From assembly GCF_029873635.1 (NCBI RefSeq), contig NC_080425.1:40427390-40491389 (forward strand): 64,000 nucleotides of DNA. The letters are read 5' to 3'. Every line of letters starts with the position of its first letter. Position 1 is the first letter of the stretch. Source of the DNA: Malania oleifera. Its lineage: Eukaryota; Streptophyta; Magnoliopsida; Santalales; Ximeniaceae. A model generated the notes under the pieces. The model saw only the letters and a list, made by a program, of their open reading frames with translations, was not told where the DNA came from and did not search any database. A program made the position numbers and the translations under genes. Shown here piece by piece: positions 1 through 11,880 of this stretch.

Positions 1-1010
1 TTCAGACCTCCTGGGGAGCAGGAGTACGAGTTCATGGGATTATGTGTGCGTTTGACGCCACAGGTTCTATCGGCATTGCAGGCGAGGAGGTTACTTTTGG
101 ATGTGTGTCAGGGGTATCTAGCTTGTGTGAAGGAACCCCCACAGGATGAGTTGAGACTCGAGGATATTCGGGTAGTCAGCGACTTCCCGGATGTGTTTTC
201 AGAAGAGTTACTCTGTTTGCCTCCTGATTGTGAGGTGGAGTGTGCGATAGAGTTACTGCCTGGCAAGGCACCGATCTCTAAAGCTCTGTACTGGATGGCT
301 CCAGCAAAACTTCAGGAGTTGAAGGAGCAGTTGCAGGGATTATTGAATAAGGGTTTCCGATCGAGTGTTTCGCCCTAGGGAGCACCAGTATTGTTTGTGA
401 AAAAGAAGGACGGGTCGATGCGTATGTGCATTGATTACCATGAGATCAACAAGGTGACTGTGAAGAATCATTATACTTTGCATCATATTGATGATCTCTT
501 TGACCAGCTACGGGGAACGCGGGTCTTTTTAAAGATAGACTTACGGTCAGGGTATCATCAGGTGAGGGTTCGATTTGAAGATGTTGCGAAGACTGCTTTC
601 CAAACCAGATATGGCCACTATGAGTTCTTGGTTATGCCTTTTGGGTTGACCAATGCTCTGGTGGTGTTCATGGATATGATGAACAGGGTTTTCCATGAGT
701 ACCTAAATCAATTCATAGTGGTATTCATTGATGACATTTTGGTGTATTCGAGGAGTTCGGAAGAGCATGAGAATCATCTGAGGTTGGTACTATAGATTTT
801 ACGAGAAAGGAAGTTGTATGCCAAGCTGAAGAAGTGTGAATTCTGGTTGAATCAAGTCGCGTTCTTAGGCCATGTGGTGTCTAAGGGAGGTATCTTCAGT
901 TAATCCTAGCAAGATTGAAGCTATGGTTGATTGGGTGAGGCCGATGAGTGTGCAGGAGGTTCAGAGTTTTCTGGGACTGGCATGTTACTATCGTCGGTTC
1001 GTATAGGGTT
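1..1010 (+). pseudogene. Ty3 pol: protease-RT linker and reverse transcriptase
   Basis: Translates as the linker around DFPDVFSEELLCLPP (about residues 50-65 of the first open stretch), followed by the RT core. [18 protein letters not shown] is RT motif region 1-2, [13 protein letters not shown] carries the first catalytic Asp, MPFGLTNA follows, and FIDDILVYS is the YxDD-equivalent box with Phe at the first position. Stops interrupt the frame at 376-378 (an expected Trp) and near 793-795. A small insertion near 895-900 shifts the frame before the SVDPAKIEA-type segment. In life this copied element RNA into cDNA; here it is dead. Confidence 0.93.
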
Positions 1011-1591
1011 TCTCTAAATTGTCTAGACCTCTGACACAGTTGACCAGGAAGGGGGTAAAGTTTGAGTAGACCAGTGATTGCGAGCAGTGTTTTCAAGAGT
1101 TGAAACACTGTCTAGTTACTGCTCCGATTTTGACCATTCCTTCAGGGGATGGCGGATTTGTGATTTATAGCGATGCATCTCTAAAAGGGTTGGGATGTGT
1201 GCTTATACAGCAGGGTAAGGTAGTAGCGCATGCTTTTCGGCAACTGAAGGAATACGAGAGGAATTACCCTACGCATAATTTGGAATTAGCCGCTGTTGTT
1301 TTTGCACTGAAGATCTGGCGACACTATTTGTATGGTGTGCAATGCGAGATCTTTACTGACCATAAAAGCCTCAGGTATTTCTTTTCGCAGAAGGAGTTGA
1401 ACATGAGGCAGAGGCAGTGGCTTCAGTTGATTAAGGACTACGATTGCACCATCAGTTATCATCCAGGGAAAGCGAATGTGGTAGTCGATGCGTTGAGTCG
1501 GAAGTCAGAGCTTGCAACTATATCTGTGGTTGTAACTCAACATCACATCAGACGAGATTTGGAGAGCTCGGGTAGAGTTGGTGTCTGGTGA
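1011..1591 (+). pseudogene. Ty3 pol: RNase H domain
   Basis: The frame resumes as the connection region and RNase H. Visible signatures are [14 protein letters not shown] (first acidic residue), the [20 protein letters not shown] helix with Glu, [12 protein letters not shown] (catalytic Asp) and [13 protein letters not shown] (final Asp/Ser-Arg box). An in-frame TAG near 1002-1004 and TAG at 1067-1069 interrupt the upstream part. This domain would degrade the RNA strand of the RNA:DNA hybrid. Confidence 0.9.
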
Positions 1592-2985
1592 TCATCAGGC
1601 TTTCATTGCTAGCTTGGTGGTCCAGCCGACTTTGTTTGAGCGTATTAAAGCCACGTAGGCTAGTGATGCGGAATTAGTTGAGATTGTGGGAAAAGTACGA
1701 TAGGGTTTGGCTTCAGATTTTAACATCTTTAATAGAGGTGTGAAGAAGTGCATCGTTCCTTGTATACGGTACATCCTAGTGGTACAAAGATGTATCGGGA
1801 TTTGCGCGAGACCTTCTGGTGGTTTGGTATGAAGAGGCAGATCGCTCAGTTTGTGGAGTAGTTTCTGACGTGTCAGTAGATTAAAATTGAACATCAGAGG
1901 CCGGTAGGGCCGTTGCAGCCCTTAGCTATTCCAGAGTGGAAATGGGAGCATATTTCCATGGATTTTGTGACTGGATTGCTGTTAGTGCTTCACGGGTAGA
2001 ATGCTATTTGGGTGATCGTGGATAGATTGACAAAGTTTGTTCATTTCATACCGTTGAAGGTTAGCTACCATTTGAGTAGGTTAGCGGACCTGTACATGCA
2101 GGAGATAGTCAGGATGCACGGAGTGCTGGTGTTCATCGTATCAAATCGAGACTCGAGGTTTACCTCTCGTTTCTGGAAGAGCTTACAGGATACATTGGGG
2201 ACGAAGCTTACTTTCACAACGTTCCACCCCCTAGACAGATGGACAGTCGAAGAGGACAATACAGATCTTGGAGGATATGTTGCGGGCTTGTGTTTTAGAC
2301 TTCGATGGTAGCTGGTTACAGTTTATTCCACTGGTAGAGTTCATTTATAACAATAGCTTCCAGGCTAGTATCGAGATGGCACCGTTCAAGGCTTTGTATG
2401 GTCGGAGGTGTCGATCTCCTCTGTATTGGGACGAGGTTGGTGAACATCAGGTGTTAGGATTTGAACTCATGCAGTAGGCATTTAAGAAGGTGGATTTGAT
2501 CTAGGAGAGGATTAAATTGGCTCAGAATCGGCAGAAGAGTTACGTGGATGTTCACCGTCGTGAGTTGGAGTTCGAGAGGGGAGGTAAGGTATTTCTGATA
2601 ATCGCTCCGATGAAAGGAGTGATGAGATTTGGGACGAAGGGCAAGCTGAGCCCGAGATATATCAGACCATTCGAGATTTTTGAGTGAGTGGGTCCAGTAG
2701 CCTACAGGACCCCCAGCACTCTCGAGGATCCACGATGTATTTCACGTATCCATGTTGAGAAGGTACGTGTTGGATCCTTCACATGTCATTAGTTACGAGG
2801 ACGTAGAGATTGAGGATACTTTAGCGTACAAGGAGGTTCCAGTTCAGGTTCTGGACAGTAAAGTTCAGAAGCTTCTTACCAAAGAAATACCATTAGTGAA
2901 GGTATTGTGGGGGAACCACGAGGTCGAGGAAGCTTCTTGGGAACTGGAAGCAGAAATACGCTGGAAGTATCCACAGTTGTTCTGA
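1592..2985 (+). pseudogene. Ty3 pol: integrase and chromodomain
   Basis: Several frames must be combined. The zinc-binding/connection part is badly broken (stops near 1656, 1858 and 1996). The core shows VIVDRLTKFVHFIPL (first Asp) and FIVSNRDSRFTSRFW (second Asp). The region that should supply the catalytic Glu (after FHPLDR) is altered, so the DDE triad is not intact. After the core come FIYNNSFQASI, APFKALYGRRCRSPLYWDE, and a chromodomain with VLWGNHEVEEASWELEAE and the usual KYPQLF end at a stop (2983-2985). Chromodomains steer integration to marked chromatin in this group. Confidence 0.9.
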
Positions 2986-3244
2986 GTGTATGTGTGCATT
3001 ACTTTACTTTGGGTTGGGATAGGTGGTTAGTTGTTGGGAGTGTGTGTATTGTGAACTCTTGAGATGGTTTATGTATGTAACCACGGTATTCCTCCACCAT
3101 TAGTGAGGGTATGTATATGTATATATGATGATGGGGCTTCATTGTAATAACCGCCGGTCCTTTCTAGAGTCGAGTTTGTGTTTTAAGTATTTGAATGAGT
3201 TTATGAATGGGAGATTACAAATTTCGAGGATGAAATTTTTGTAA

Positions 3245-3254
3245 GGAGGGGAGG
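3245..3254 (+). other. Polypurine tract of the Ty3 element
   Basis: GGAGGGGAGG lies directly upstream of the LTR start at 3256, where the plus-strand DNA primer is expected in LTR retrotransposons. Confidence 0.7.
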
Positions 3255-3255
3255 T

Positions 3256-5088
3256 TGTAAGAACCCAAACCGTAATATTGGAATAATTAAAGGAGGGTAA
3301 ATTAGAAGCTTAGCAGGCTTCGTCGACGAGGCTAAACTTCGTCAACGAAGGCTTTGTAATTCTCGTTGACGAAATTTAGAGGCTCATCGACGAGGAAAAG
3401 CAGAGGAGTCTCGAGAAAACGGTATTCTTAAGCTCGTCGATGAGGTCGCCATCTCATCGATAAGGTGCCTTTAGTGCCTCGTCGACGAGGTTGCCATTCG
3501 TCGACGAGGGTGGCCAGGTCAAGGGTGCTATAAATATCTATTTTCATTTCTTCCAAGCTAAGAAAGCTAAATATCCTCTCCCTCTCTCTCTAGAACTCAT
3601 CCTTCTCTCTCTCTCTCTAGATTTCTTTGCCGTTCATCATTGGATTCGATAATCTGACGTTACCACGGGGATCGTGGAAGGATTCTCTACAAAACCTATG
3701 GATCGGAATCTCGTTTCGAAGATTTTTGGGTTTCGTCTTAAAATTGAGGTAAGGCTTGGTTTTCGTTTCTAATCTGGTAGTTTGGTAAAGTACGAAGTTG
3801 TGAGTATATTCTGTATTGTGTTTTGTAGGTTTTGAGAACTCGGTTCGCTGTTTAGGAGCCGTAGAGTTCATGATTGATCTTTTGGGGGAAAGGTAAGGGA
3901 ATGCAGTTTATGTTGGTTATTTTTGAAATCGGATTTAGTAGAACTGTGGTTCACGGTCTTGTGTGCGTTTTGGTTACTCATTTGGGGGGATCTAATGGGT
4001 AAAATTATGGGTTTTTCATGTTACAGTTTTGGGGAAAAGGGGGTGTTGGGTTGCATCCCTAGTTTTGTTGAAAATTGTATGTATATGATGATTTGTACTG
4101 TGTAATAGGGATGGTTGTACCTTGACTTTGTGTTAAATTGTATTTGGTTGAAAAACATGATTTTTGAATTACCAAATGGGTGTGGTTTGTTTGGTTATAT
4201 GAGTATGCATGGTTGTGTTTTGTTGAAAATGCAATAGGAACTGGGTTCCAAATTGTTCCAGGTACGAAAAAGTGTCCAACTTTATATCCGTGGGCATATG
4301 AAATCACTAGGCCATGTTTGGAAAAAGTGTCCGGCTCTATATCCGAGGGCATGAGCCTATACCGGTTGATCACCGAAGGGTGTGGATCCACCAGAAGCGC
4401 CGGTACGATGCCATGGGAGCCGGGGATTCGCCATGTGCCAGTGGTGCCGTGTTTCGCAGGTTGGCTACGGGCCAACGCCGGTTATCACGGGCCGGCTACG
4501 GGCCGAGGGATGTGACGACACTATGTCGATCATGGGCGTCCATATGCGTGTGTGTGCGTGTATGCACTGTACTAGAACTGTATTGTGTAAATACTAGAAT
4601 TGCGTTTAACTGCGTATAATTGTTGTCATGATAACACTCGAATGCCACACATCGATATAACCTGTGTTTGCCGTACTGAGATGTGTTCCACCCTTGCTGT
4701 ACGTACATTTTTACAGGTCCTTCGAGAAATCGGAACTAGCGTCCTGGTGTTAGGAGCGTAGTGACTGGTGTACTGCGGGTAGCGCTTGGGTAAGTGCTAG
4801 GACTTTTGGTTTCACGGGTTGCCGTTTTGGGTTGTTTGGCACCTGGGTGTACGTTTGTATGTATGAAGCCTGACTTCTTTTGTGTATAGACTCTGATATG
4901 GCACTGTATGTATATAGAAAGACCTTTTTTCGCTGTGCATCTGTATGTGTATGAATGTGTATAGGGTGCCTGGAAACCCCACAGGGTTGGACCCTCTTTC
5001 ATTGTGCTATTGGTTATTTGTATGATACAGGGACAGGTTAGGTTACCAAATCACCCCTGGGTTTCATTTCCGGGTTCGGGGAGTGACA
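3256..5088 (+). repeat. 3' LTR of the Ty3 chromovirus
   Basis: Starts TGTAAGAACCC next to the polypurine tract and ends GGGTTCGGGGAGTGACA, about 1.83 kb. The U3 part (3300-3520) is packed with short dyads around CGTCGACGA. A TATA-like box (TATAAATAT, 3529-3537) is followed by CT-rich leader sequence. GGTAAGGC near 3750 and GGTAAGGG near 3892 look like splice donors. A GC-rich stretch at 4310-4520 contains short repeats of a GGCTACGGGCC type. The sequence abuts copia gag directly at 5089. Confidence 0.85.
3529..3537 (+). promoter_or_regulatory. Candidate TATA box in the Ty3 LTR
   Basis: TATAAATAT is preceded by the CGTCGACGA dyads and followed within about 40-90 bases by CT-rich leader sequence. 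This matches the U3/R layout of plant LTRs. Confidence 0.5.
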
Positions 5089-5432
5089 TCCTGAGTGGTG
5101 GTCTCATCCTCCCGGGATTCTCCATATTTCCTTTCGAGTTCATCCCACATTTCCTTTTCACTCTGACATGCCACAAATTTAACAAAAATATTAGAATCTA
5201 ATGCATGACATAACATGTCCATGGCATAAGAATTCGCATATATTAACCTAATATCATTTTCATTCATGGGCATACAAATCCCATTAACAATCACTTGCAA
5301 GGCCATCCAATCCATTGATTTTATGAATATGATCATTCTAATTTTTCAAGTGGTGTTATTGACACCACAAAATACAGGAGGCCTAGAAGGTGACTGTCCC
5401 TCGGCGAATGGGGATACACCAATTTGAGCCAT
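5089..5432 (-). pseudogene. Copia gag N-terminal fragment
   Basis: From ATG at 5432 the frame reads MAQIGVSPFAEGQSPSRPP, then a GVNNTT segment, a TGA at 5346-5348 where the family has Trp, then KIRMIIFIKSMDWMA and FVKFVACQSEKEMWDELER. This is the N-terminal gag (UBN2-type) region of plant copia elements, a structural nucleocapsid-like protein. The last residues are removed by the Ty3 insertion at 5088/5089. Confidence 0.85.
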
Positions 5433-5472
5433 CGCAATCTTTTTGGCAAAAAAGTTTAAGTCTAGTGAACGA

Positions 5473-5485
5473 GACTCTGATACCA
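5473..5485 (-). other. Primer binding site (initiator Met tRNA) of the copia element
   Basis: On the minus strand TGGTATCAGAGTC follows the LTR end by two bases. TGGTATCAGAG is the usual complement of the plant Met-tRNA 3' end in LTR elements. Confidence 0.8.
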
Positions 5486-6477
5486 ATTATTAGAATTGGT
5501 GTATTCCCAATAGGGGGGTGAATTGGGTATTTAAAACTTTTGCCTCCTAGGTTAAGCCAGATGTTAGTATAACACAACCTAGGGTCTGTGTAATCATACA
5601 CCAATTGCGCAGATAATGATATGCTGAAATTAAATCATGCGCAACATTCACAATAGAACATATATGTGGAGAAATATAAATTTTGGAAATATAAAACGTG
5701 CACACACGATATGTTATCGGGGTTCGGCCAATACTACCTACGTCCTCGTCTCTAGCTCGCAAGCCTGAGAATTCCACTAATACTTAATGGGTGGAGTGGC
5801 ACCATTTACAACTAGGTCATTTAATGGGGCTGACCTCAACCTACAACCGCACCTTACCAGGATGGTGCACCTAACTTTCCTAACTAGGTCTAAGCCAATC
5901 CGGGACTATTTACTAGGGCTACTCTCATTCTTTAGACCCACGCATGGAATACAACAATCAATATAATTTTGCGTACAAATAAAGTGCTTTTACTCAAGCA
6001 GATATGAACTACAATAAAGTACAGTATAATCAATGCACACCAATAATGTAAGAACTATAAGCTCAGTGATGTAAGTATGCAATCAACACTCAAGATAATG
6101 TCTATATGCAATCTAGCACCAGAGTGTATCAATAAGCTAATCTTTGAAACTTTGTATAAAAATATATCTCAATAACAATCTAGGGTTTCAAAGACTTCAA
6201 CCAATAACAATCAAAATATCTCAATAATATTTTCTCAATGATCAAACATAAGAGATATTTGAAAATAGCTTGTGAAAAATATTTTGCACACACAAAATAA
6301 AAGCCTTAGGGGTCTTGCAATATGAATGCAAAGACCCACAAGCTCCTAAGTTTTTCCCACATAAGATTTATTAGATTAAATCAGTGGGAAAACTTAATTT
6401 TAACTCTCAATATGAAAATCAAATAACAAATAGTGCAATGAGAGTTTTTGAGCAAGATTGAATGAAGTATAATCACT

Positions 6478-8822
6478 CTAGGTGTAATGACTAAGAGAAT
6501 TAAAATTATTAAAATAATTAGGAAGTATAATAAATGAAATGGATTAATGGATAATAAGGGAAAAAGGAAGGAAGAATTTTAGAAGGAACAGCAGGCCTCG
6601 TCGATGAATGTCCTATCTTCGTCAATGAGTGACCTTCTATAGATCGTCGACGAACCCCAGTCCTTCGTCAACGAAGAAATCCCAAGAGAGTAATTTGAAA
6701 CTCTGAATTTTGTCAACGAAAGTATCTTCTCATCGACGAAGTATTTATAGTGGCTCGTCGACGAACCCACGTGTCTCTTCGACGAAGCCTTATCTATAAA
6801 TTGAATTTCTCTCATTTTCAGCGAGGAAATTCAGGAACCTTCACTCTCTCTCCCTAAAAAACAGTTTCCCCAGCCTTCTCTCTTCGATTTCGGGTTGATT
6901 TTGACCCAGTTTGATGATCCGGAACCACCACAAGGTTCGTAGGATCATTCTCTACAAGGTTGTAGGAACTGATCGTTGGTTTGAAAGGTTTGGGAAACAT
7001 CCCAAAATCAGGGTAAGTGAGTTATTTGGGAATTTCTTAACGAATATTGTTATTTGGAGCCTAGAAAGTATTAAATAAGTATTTTTCTTAAGATTTGAGT
7101 TAGTTGGAGTTTATTTTAATTAAACTAAGATTTTTGGATTTAGGGTCCAAGTGAATACTATGGGTATCAGTTCGAGGATCCTGCCGGCGTAGTTCAGAAG
7201 TCGGGTAAGGGGAAATTGTATATTAAAATCAAATTTTATGAAATTAAAGGTAATAAATTATGTTATATTTATGTATATGTTTTGGTGTGGATTATTAAAA
7301 ATGCCAACCATGTAAATTATGTTTTCTGAGCCTAGGATTGTTTATATAATTATGTATATGTGAAAATAAACTGATGAAATCTGGAAAATTATGTAAGAAA
7401 TGAAAAGTATGTTTAGCATATAAACGTTAAATGAGGGTTGGCTTATTTTACAAGAAACATGTATGAATTGTACTACTAAATTATGTGTGGCATGAGTAAA
7501 TGTATGTTCTGTGTAAATATATGTTAAATGTATGAGATGCAGGCTAAGTAAGTAAATCATTAAGAATAAAATATGATATGGACTATGCTACTTGTGTATG
7601 TTAATGCAACCATATAAATGTAAGACGACTGTTAGCAGATTCTAGCACATTTCTATGTAGACTAATTGATGACAGCGTAAAGGAGCTGTAGACTAACTGA
7701 TGATGGCTAAAGACCAACTGTAGTACAAATGAAAGAAAGGAAAATGTAATGAAATGATAATGGAATGAAATGTAAAATGTGAACTGTATAAATGGAAAGA
7801 GTCACTTAAAGTGAAATGCAATGAAATGTTTAAGCTATGAACATAAATAGATGTGAATGGTTGAGTAATGATAGAAAGAATAATGTATTATGTTATTAGA
7901 AGTATCTATGCTATTAGAATGTGTTATGATTGGGTGAGGCATACTCTTCGATTGAGGGCTTGCTGAGAAAGGCAAGTGTGGTAGTAACTTCAAAGGTGGC
8001 AGTAGCTACATAACGTACTAGGGCAGAAGGAAGTTACTTGTATGGGTGGGTAGATTTCCCTATCCTTGGGGCCTTCACCGGTAAACTTTTGTTGAACTGT
8101 GTGAGCACAAGATCAATCTAATACTTAAAGGCTTACTGAGTAAGGTGAGTGTCCTGGTATGCTTCAGTAGTGACCTTCGGGTTGCCTAAGTATTAAAGCA
8201 GAGGGGTGCTACTTGTATGGGCAGGTAATCACCCCTATCCTTAGGTAATCTCGTGGGTTAAATCATGTGTTTGGTTAGGCTCAGAGAATGATTTTAGTGT
8301 TATGATAATGATTTGAAAATGTTATTAAAATGATATTTATATACCTCATGTTAGTCACACGTTGTTTTTAATATATTGTTTCTTCCCTTACTAAGATATG
8401 TCTCACTCAAATATGATTATTTCTTTTTCAGGACATCCTCGAGGTCGAACTTAGAGAGCTCGAGGGTTTTTAGCATTTTTGAGAATTGTAAAGAGAAAGG
8501 GTATATTTTTGATATACTGTGGGATTGCATAAAGTTTAAGTTTATATTTTATGTTTTATGTTGTTATGTTTTAAGTCTGTTGAGGAAGGAATGACTGTGA
8601 ATACTGAAATGTTTTGGAGACATGTGTATATATGGAAATGCAGGTGATGGATGATTAATATGAATTATAAATAGAAATAGTAAACTCTGGTATTATGATA
8701 TTATATTTATGGAGATTATGTTTATATTTTTCGCTGTGTATATTATGGATTATAGAATATTAGGATTTTATCAGGTATAACTCACCGGACCCGGGTTTAA
8801 GGGTTCGGGGCGTTACACTAGG
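6478..8822 (+). mobile_element. Solo Ty3 chromovirus LTR with 5-bp target duplication
   Basis: The LTR runs 6483-8817, starts TGTAATGAC and ends GGGTTCGGGGCGTTACA, so it has TGTAA/TTACA inverted ends and the same terminal style as the 3256-5088 LTR. CTAGG occurs on both sides (6478-6482 and 8818-8822). The outer sequences join into one copia LTR. A single LTR with matching target duplications is the classic product of LTR-LTR recombination. It contains CGTCGACGA dyads (6595-6790), a TATA-like box (6795-6802), GGTAAG sites and a degenerate duplication at 7925-8260. Confidence 0.92.
6795..6802 (+). promoter_or_regulatory. Candidate TATA box in the solo LTR
   Basis: TATAAATT lies just after the CGTCGACGA dyad cluster and before CT-rich sequence, in the same relative place as in the 3256-5088 LTR. 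Confidence 0.45.
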
Positions 8823-10458
8823 TACTCTCACAAGGCTTGGATTATCAAGAAGGTCGTAATCTGTGAGAGTATAAGTTTAGTATAGGAAAAATTTGCTCTA
8901 AAAAATACAGAGGATTTTTGGCTAATCCAAATCCCTAATCCCTTGCTTAAATATGCAAATGAACTCATATATATAGAGAAGGGAAGGATTATGACCATTG
9001 GGTGACACTAGGGGAATTATCAAATTGTTTTAATTGAGTTTTAAGAAATTAACCCTAATTTACCTCTTTTAACCTTGGTAAAAATTAGGCCAATCTGAGA
9101 GGTTCGATTGACCTTACTTGAGGTTTGGTCGATCTAATTGCCAGGTTCGGTCGACCGAGGCATTTTTGAACTGTAGGTTCGGTCAACCACACTCGAGGCG
9201 ATTTCAGAACCTTCGAGATTCGGTCGGCCGGGCCAAGTTCGGTTGACCGAAGTTGAACGTTCGGTTGACTAGGCCATTTTTTTACTTCAAGTTCGGTCGA
9301 CTAGAGCGTTGGGGTTTCCCTACGTGCCAGTTTGGTCGACCAGGGCATTGCAGTTCATTTTAGAGATGGTCGACCAACTGGTCAACTTTTGACCCTAGAG
9401 AGGTTCGGTCGACCGAAGTTCCTAGTGTGTTTTGGTTTTGTCGACCGACCATAAAAAATTTGCATTTAAGTTCTATTTTTCTTTTGAAATCACCCCTATT
9501 CATATGATTATTACTTTTAAGTTTTATGGGGGCCTTTTCATGTAATATATTAGGACCTATGGTCAGTCTAAGGTCTTTGAGAGCCGACCCAAAAAATCCG
9601 GCGTTGGTCGACCGAAGGGTGATCCCTAAGGTCCGTCTATGGTCTTGAGCTTATAGTCCCTACCATACATGTCATGCATTAATTATTACAGACCGATAGA
9701 TTATTATTATAAACCCAAATAAAAATACAACTTAAAATATACGAAGGCTTCATGCTCTGCTGCTTGTCAATTCCATGAACTTCACCGAAAGATGTGCTCA
9801 TTTAAGTGCATCTTGGCTTCCATCTCTAATCTGTCAACTGTGCTTAGAAAAACACACATGTTCATACACTTAGCAGATGGATGAGATATTGTGGTTTGTC
9901 ATAATCAAAACAAGAGACAAACTCAAAAAGTCAATAGGTTATTTGCTCTTTGCCTGTTTTATACATGTTTAACCCTTAAGCTTGCCTTGGAGTTTTCCTG
10001 TATATCTGAACTGAGCTTGAGGAAAAATGTTAGCATACTTTAAAAACCACTAATGGGTTGTTGTCATCAAAACAAGTTGGAATGAGAACCCTTAGTCACT
10101 AGGGCTAACAAACCCCTAAACCATTCAAAATGTATGTTTGGGAGATGTTGGTAATTTTATGTGTTTGTGAATTTAGATATGAGCTAACATGTGAAGAGCT
10201 TGTTTTTTGATTTAAAGAATCAACATAAAAATCAGCATCATTCAGAGCATGTTTTTTGTGAAAATCACTATCTTTCTTTGTTAAAAGGCTAAAAAACTTG
10301 ATGAAAAGGAATCTCATGTGCCATGGCGACATGATAAGCAGTCTTTGAGAAAGAAAAAAAAAATATGAGAAGTGGAAATTGATTGTTGCTTAGGAAAATT
10401 CTTGTTAATGTAACCTCATATTTGAAACTGATCTTGAAATTTTTGTAATTTGTGGCAG

Positions 10459-11880
10459 TTGGTCTCATCTTTGCTATCAAGAAAACCTTTGCAACCTGAT
10501 AATAAGAAGCATCCTGATGAAGATGATTCTTACTCTGTTACTTCTATGTATCCTCCAGTGCCTAGTGCTCTATCTCTAAGCTTTATTTATTTTGTTAAAT
10601 ATGCTTTTTTAGGAGTCTCTTTCTCTCTCAAAAAATGAAAAACCTTGACTATGCATAGTACTTCAGCATCTGCCCGTAATATTAATAAATCCCGAACAAC
10701 TATTGCATCAACTCTAGTATTTAGATCCACTGAACGCGAAGAAAAGTGGAAGGAGGTAATGCTTTCATCAATCTTTTAAATGTTAACTTTGTTCTATAAC
10801 ACAAAGACATATCTGTAATCAGACCCAATTGTGCCCCTTTCTTTTTTCTCTTGTCCTCATTGTCCTTGGCTAGTTTTATTCAAAATTATAAGAGAAACAA
10901 GCAGCGCTAGAAGCTGAGAAAACAAAATGTGAAGCAAGAACCAAGGTATGCTACTCTCTTAATTATCTTTATTAACCATAGGTTAAGAACTCTCTCTCTC
11001 TCTCTCTCCCCCTCTGTGTGTGTGTGACAAATACACACAAGTGACAGACGCATGCACAAAACTTGCATTTCCAAGCTTGTTATCCACACCTTATTGTGTG
11101 TATGTTTGTTTAAATTTGGCATTATTTCTCTGTCAACTTTGATTTCATTAGTCTTGAAATTTTTAGGAAGAGAGAGGCAGCCATTAAGCAACTAAGAAAG
11201 ACTTTGATGTTTAGGGCAAACCCAATGTTGAGCTTCTACCATGATGGGCCACCACCTAAGGTTGAGCTAAAAAAGGTAAGCATAGATTTTTTCTTACTTT
11301 TTCCAATGAGTACATGCATGAAAGTGCAAACTTCTCATTGATCTAGGCAGAGGCAAGATCAGTAAAAGGTATTAAAAAAGTCTTATTTTCTTTTTTAAAA
11401 TAAAAAATATTATTAGGCAATAAACTTAAATTCAAAATTTCAAATTGAATTTAAAAATCATAAAACAATCGAGGAGAAAAAGTGCTTATTCTATGTTTGG
11501 AAGCTTGAACTACAATGTGTAAAACATAGCTTCTATTTTCATTTTCTTGGTGTAGAAGAACAAAGAACTCTTTAATTTTTTTTTTGTTGGTTGAGTTATT
11601 TTCCATTATTAATTTTTATTTTTACACTTCTACTAGAAAATTTTGTTTTCTTTTCCCTTTTTGGCTAGTAGGAGAATTTAATTTAAGGCTGTTTGTTGGG
11701 TCATTTTGTTTGTGTTTATTAGGACCCTTCTATCATCGACAGTTGCATGTGTGAATGATGTATGTATGAGTGAATGATATATCTATTTCTTTGTCTGTTT
11801 GAGTCCTTCCACCATTGCAGCAGCAAAAGCTCTCTTTTCTCCCTCCCGCATCACAAGCTTTGCAACGGCAAGAAGCCTTT
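10459..11880 (+). pseudogene. WVD2-LIKE/TPX2-family microtubule protein, broken 3' exons
   Basis: Four or five exons with usual splice sites can be read: 10459-10547, 10659-10755, 10874-10945, 11167-11275, and a weak remnant at about 11827-11880. They encode SRKPLQPDNKKHPDEDDS, then TLVFRSTEREEKWKE, then a KCEARTK-type coiled segment, then [19 protein letters not shown] and PPPKVELKK. This is the conserved TPX2 C-terminal region of plant WVD2-like proteins, which bind and bundle cortical microtubules. Damage: TAA at 10889-10891 in place of a Glu codon, and a GA-run two bases short at the start of the fourth exon, which shifts frame unless a later acceptor is used. Upstream exons would lie left of the nested transposons, because the copia LTR ends in this gene's intron. 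Confidence 0.85.

Larger units (their letters stand above)
1..5088 (+). mobile_element. Ty3/gypsy chromovirus (Tekay/Del-like), 3' part, decayed
   Basis: Remnant of an LTR retrotransposon whose 5' half lies left of the window. The order seen is protease-RT linker, reverse transcriptase, RNase H, integrase, chromodomain, polypurine tract and 3' LTR. A C-terminal chromodomain with this gene order is characteristic of chromoviruses, and the sequence style is Tekay/Del-like (family knowledge). Several in-frame stops and frameshifts make it non-coding now. It ends inside the gag of a minus-strand copia element, so it inserted after that element. The second target duplication cannot be checked because it lies outside the window. 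Confidence 0.93.
5089..10110 (-). mobile_element. Ty1/copia retrotransposon, 5' LTR and start of gag
   Basis: Minus-strand element. Read right to left it has the 5' LTR (10110 to 5488), a Met-tRNA primer site, and the first about 115 codons of gag, cut off at 5089 by the Ty3 element. The rest must lie left of the window beyond that element. The LTR is further split by a solo Ty3 LTR. The sequence right of 10110 belongs to an intron of the WVD2-like pseudogene, so this element inserted into a gene. Confidence 0.82.
5488..10110 (-). repeat. Copia 5' LTR, split by a solo Ty3 LTR
   Basis: On the minus strand the LTR begins TGTTAGCCCTAG (10110) and ends CTAATA next to the primer site. Without the inserted solo LTR and one TSD copy it is about 2.28 kb. 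The 9100-9620 part carries many copies of a GGTTCGGTCGACCGA-like motif, a dyad around GTCGAC. No open frame is credible inside it. Confidence 0.8.

Noticed and set aside
4059..4619. Several overlapping frames over 100 residues in the GC-rich part of the Ty3 LTR
   Set aside because: GC-rich LTR sequence lacks stops by chance on both strands; none shows a domain.
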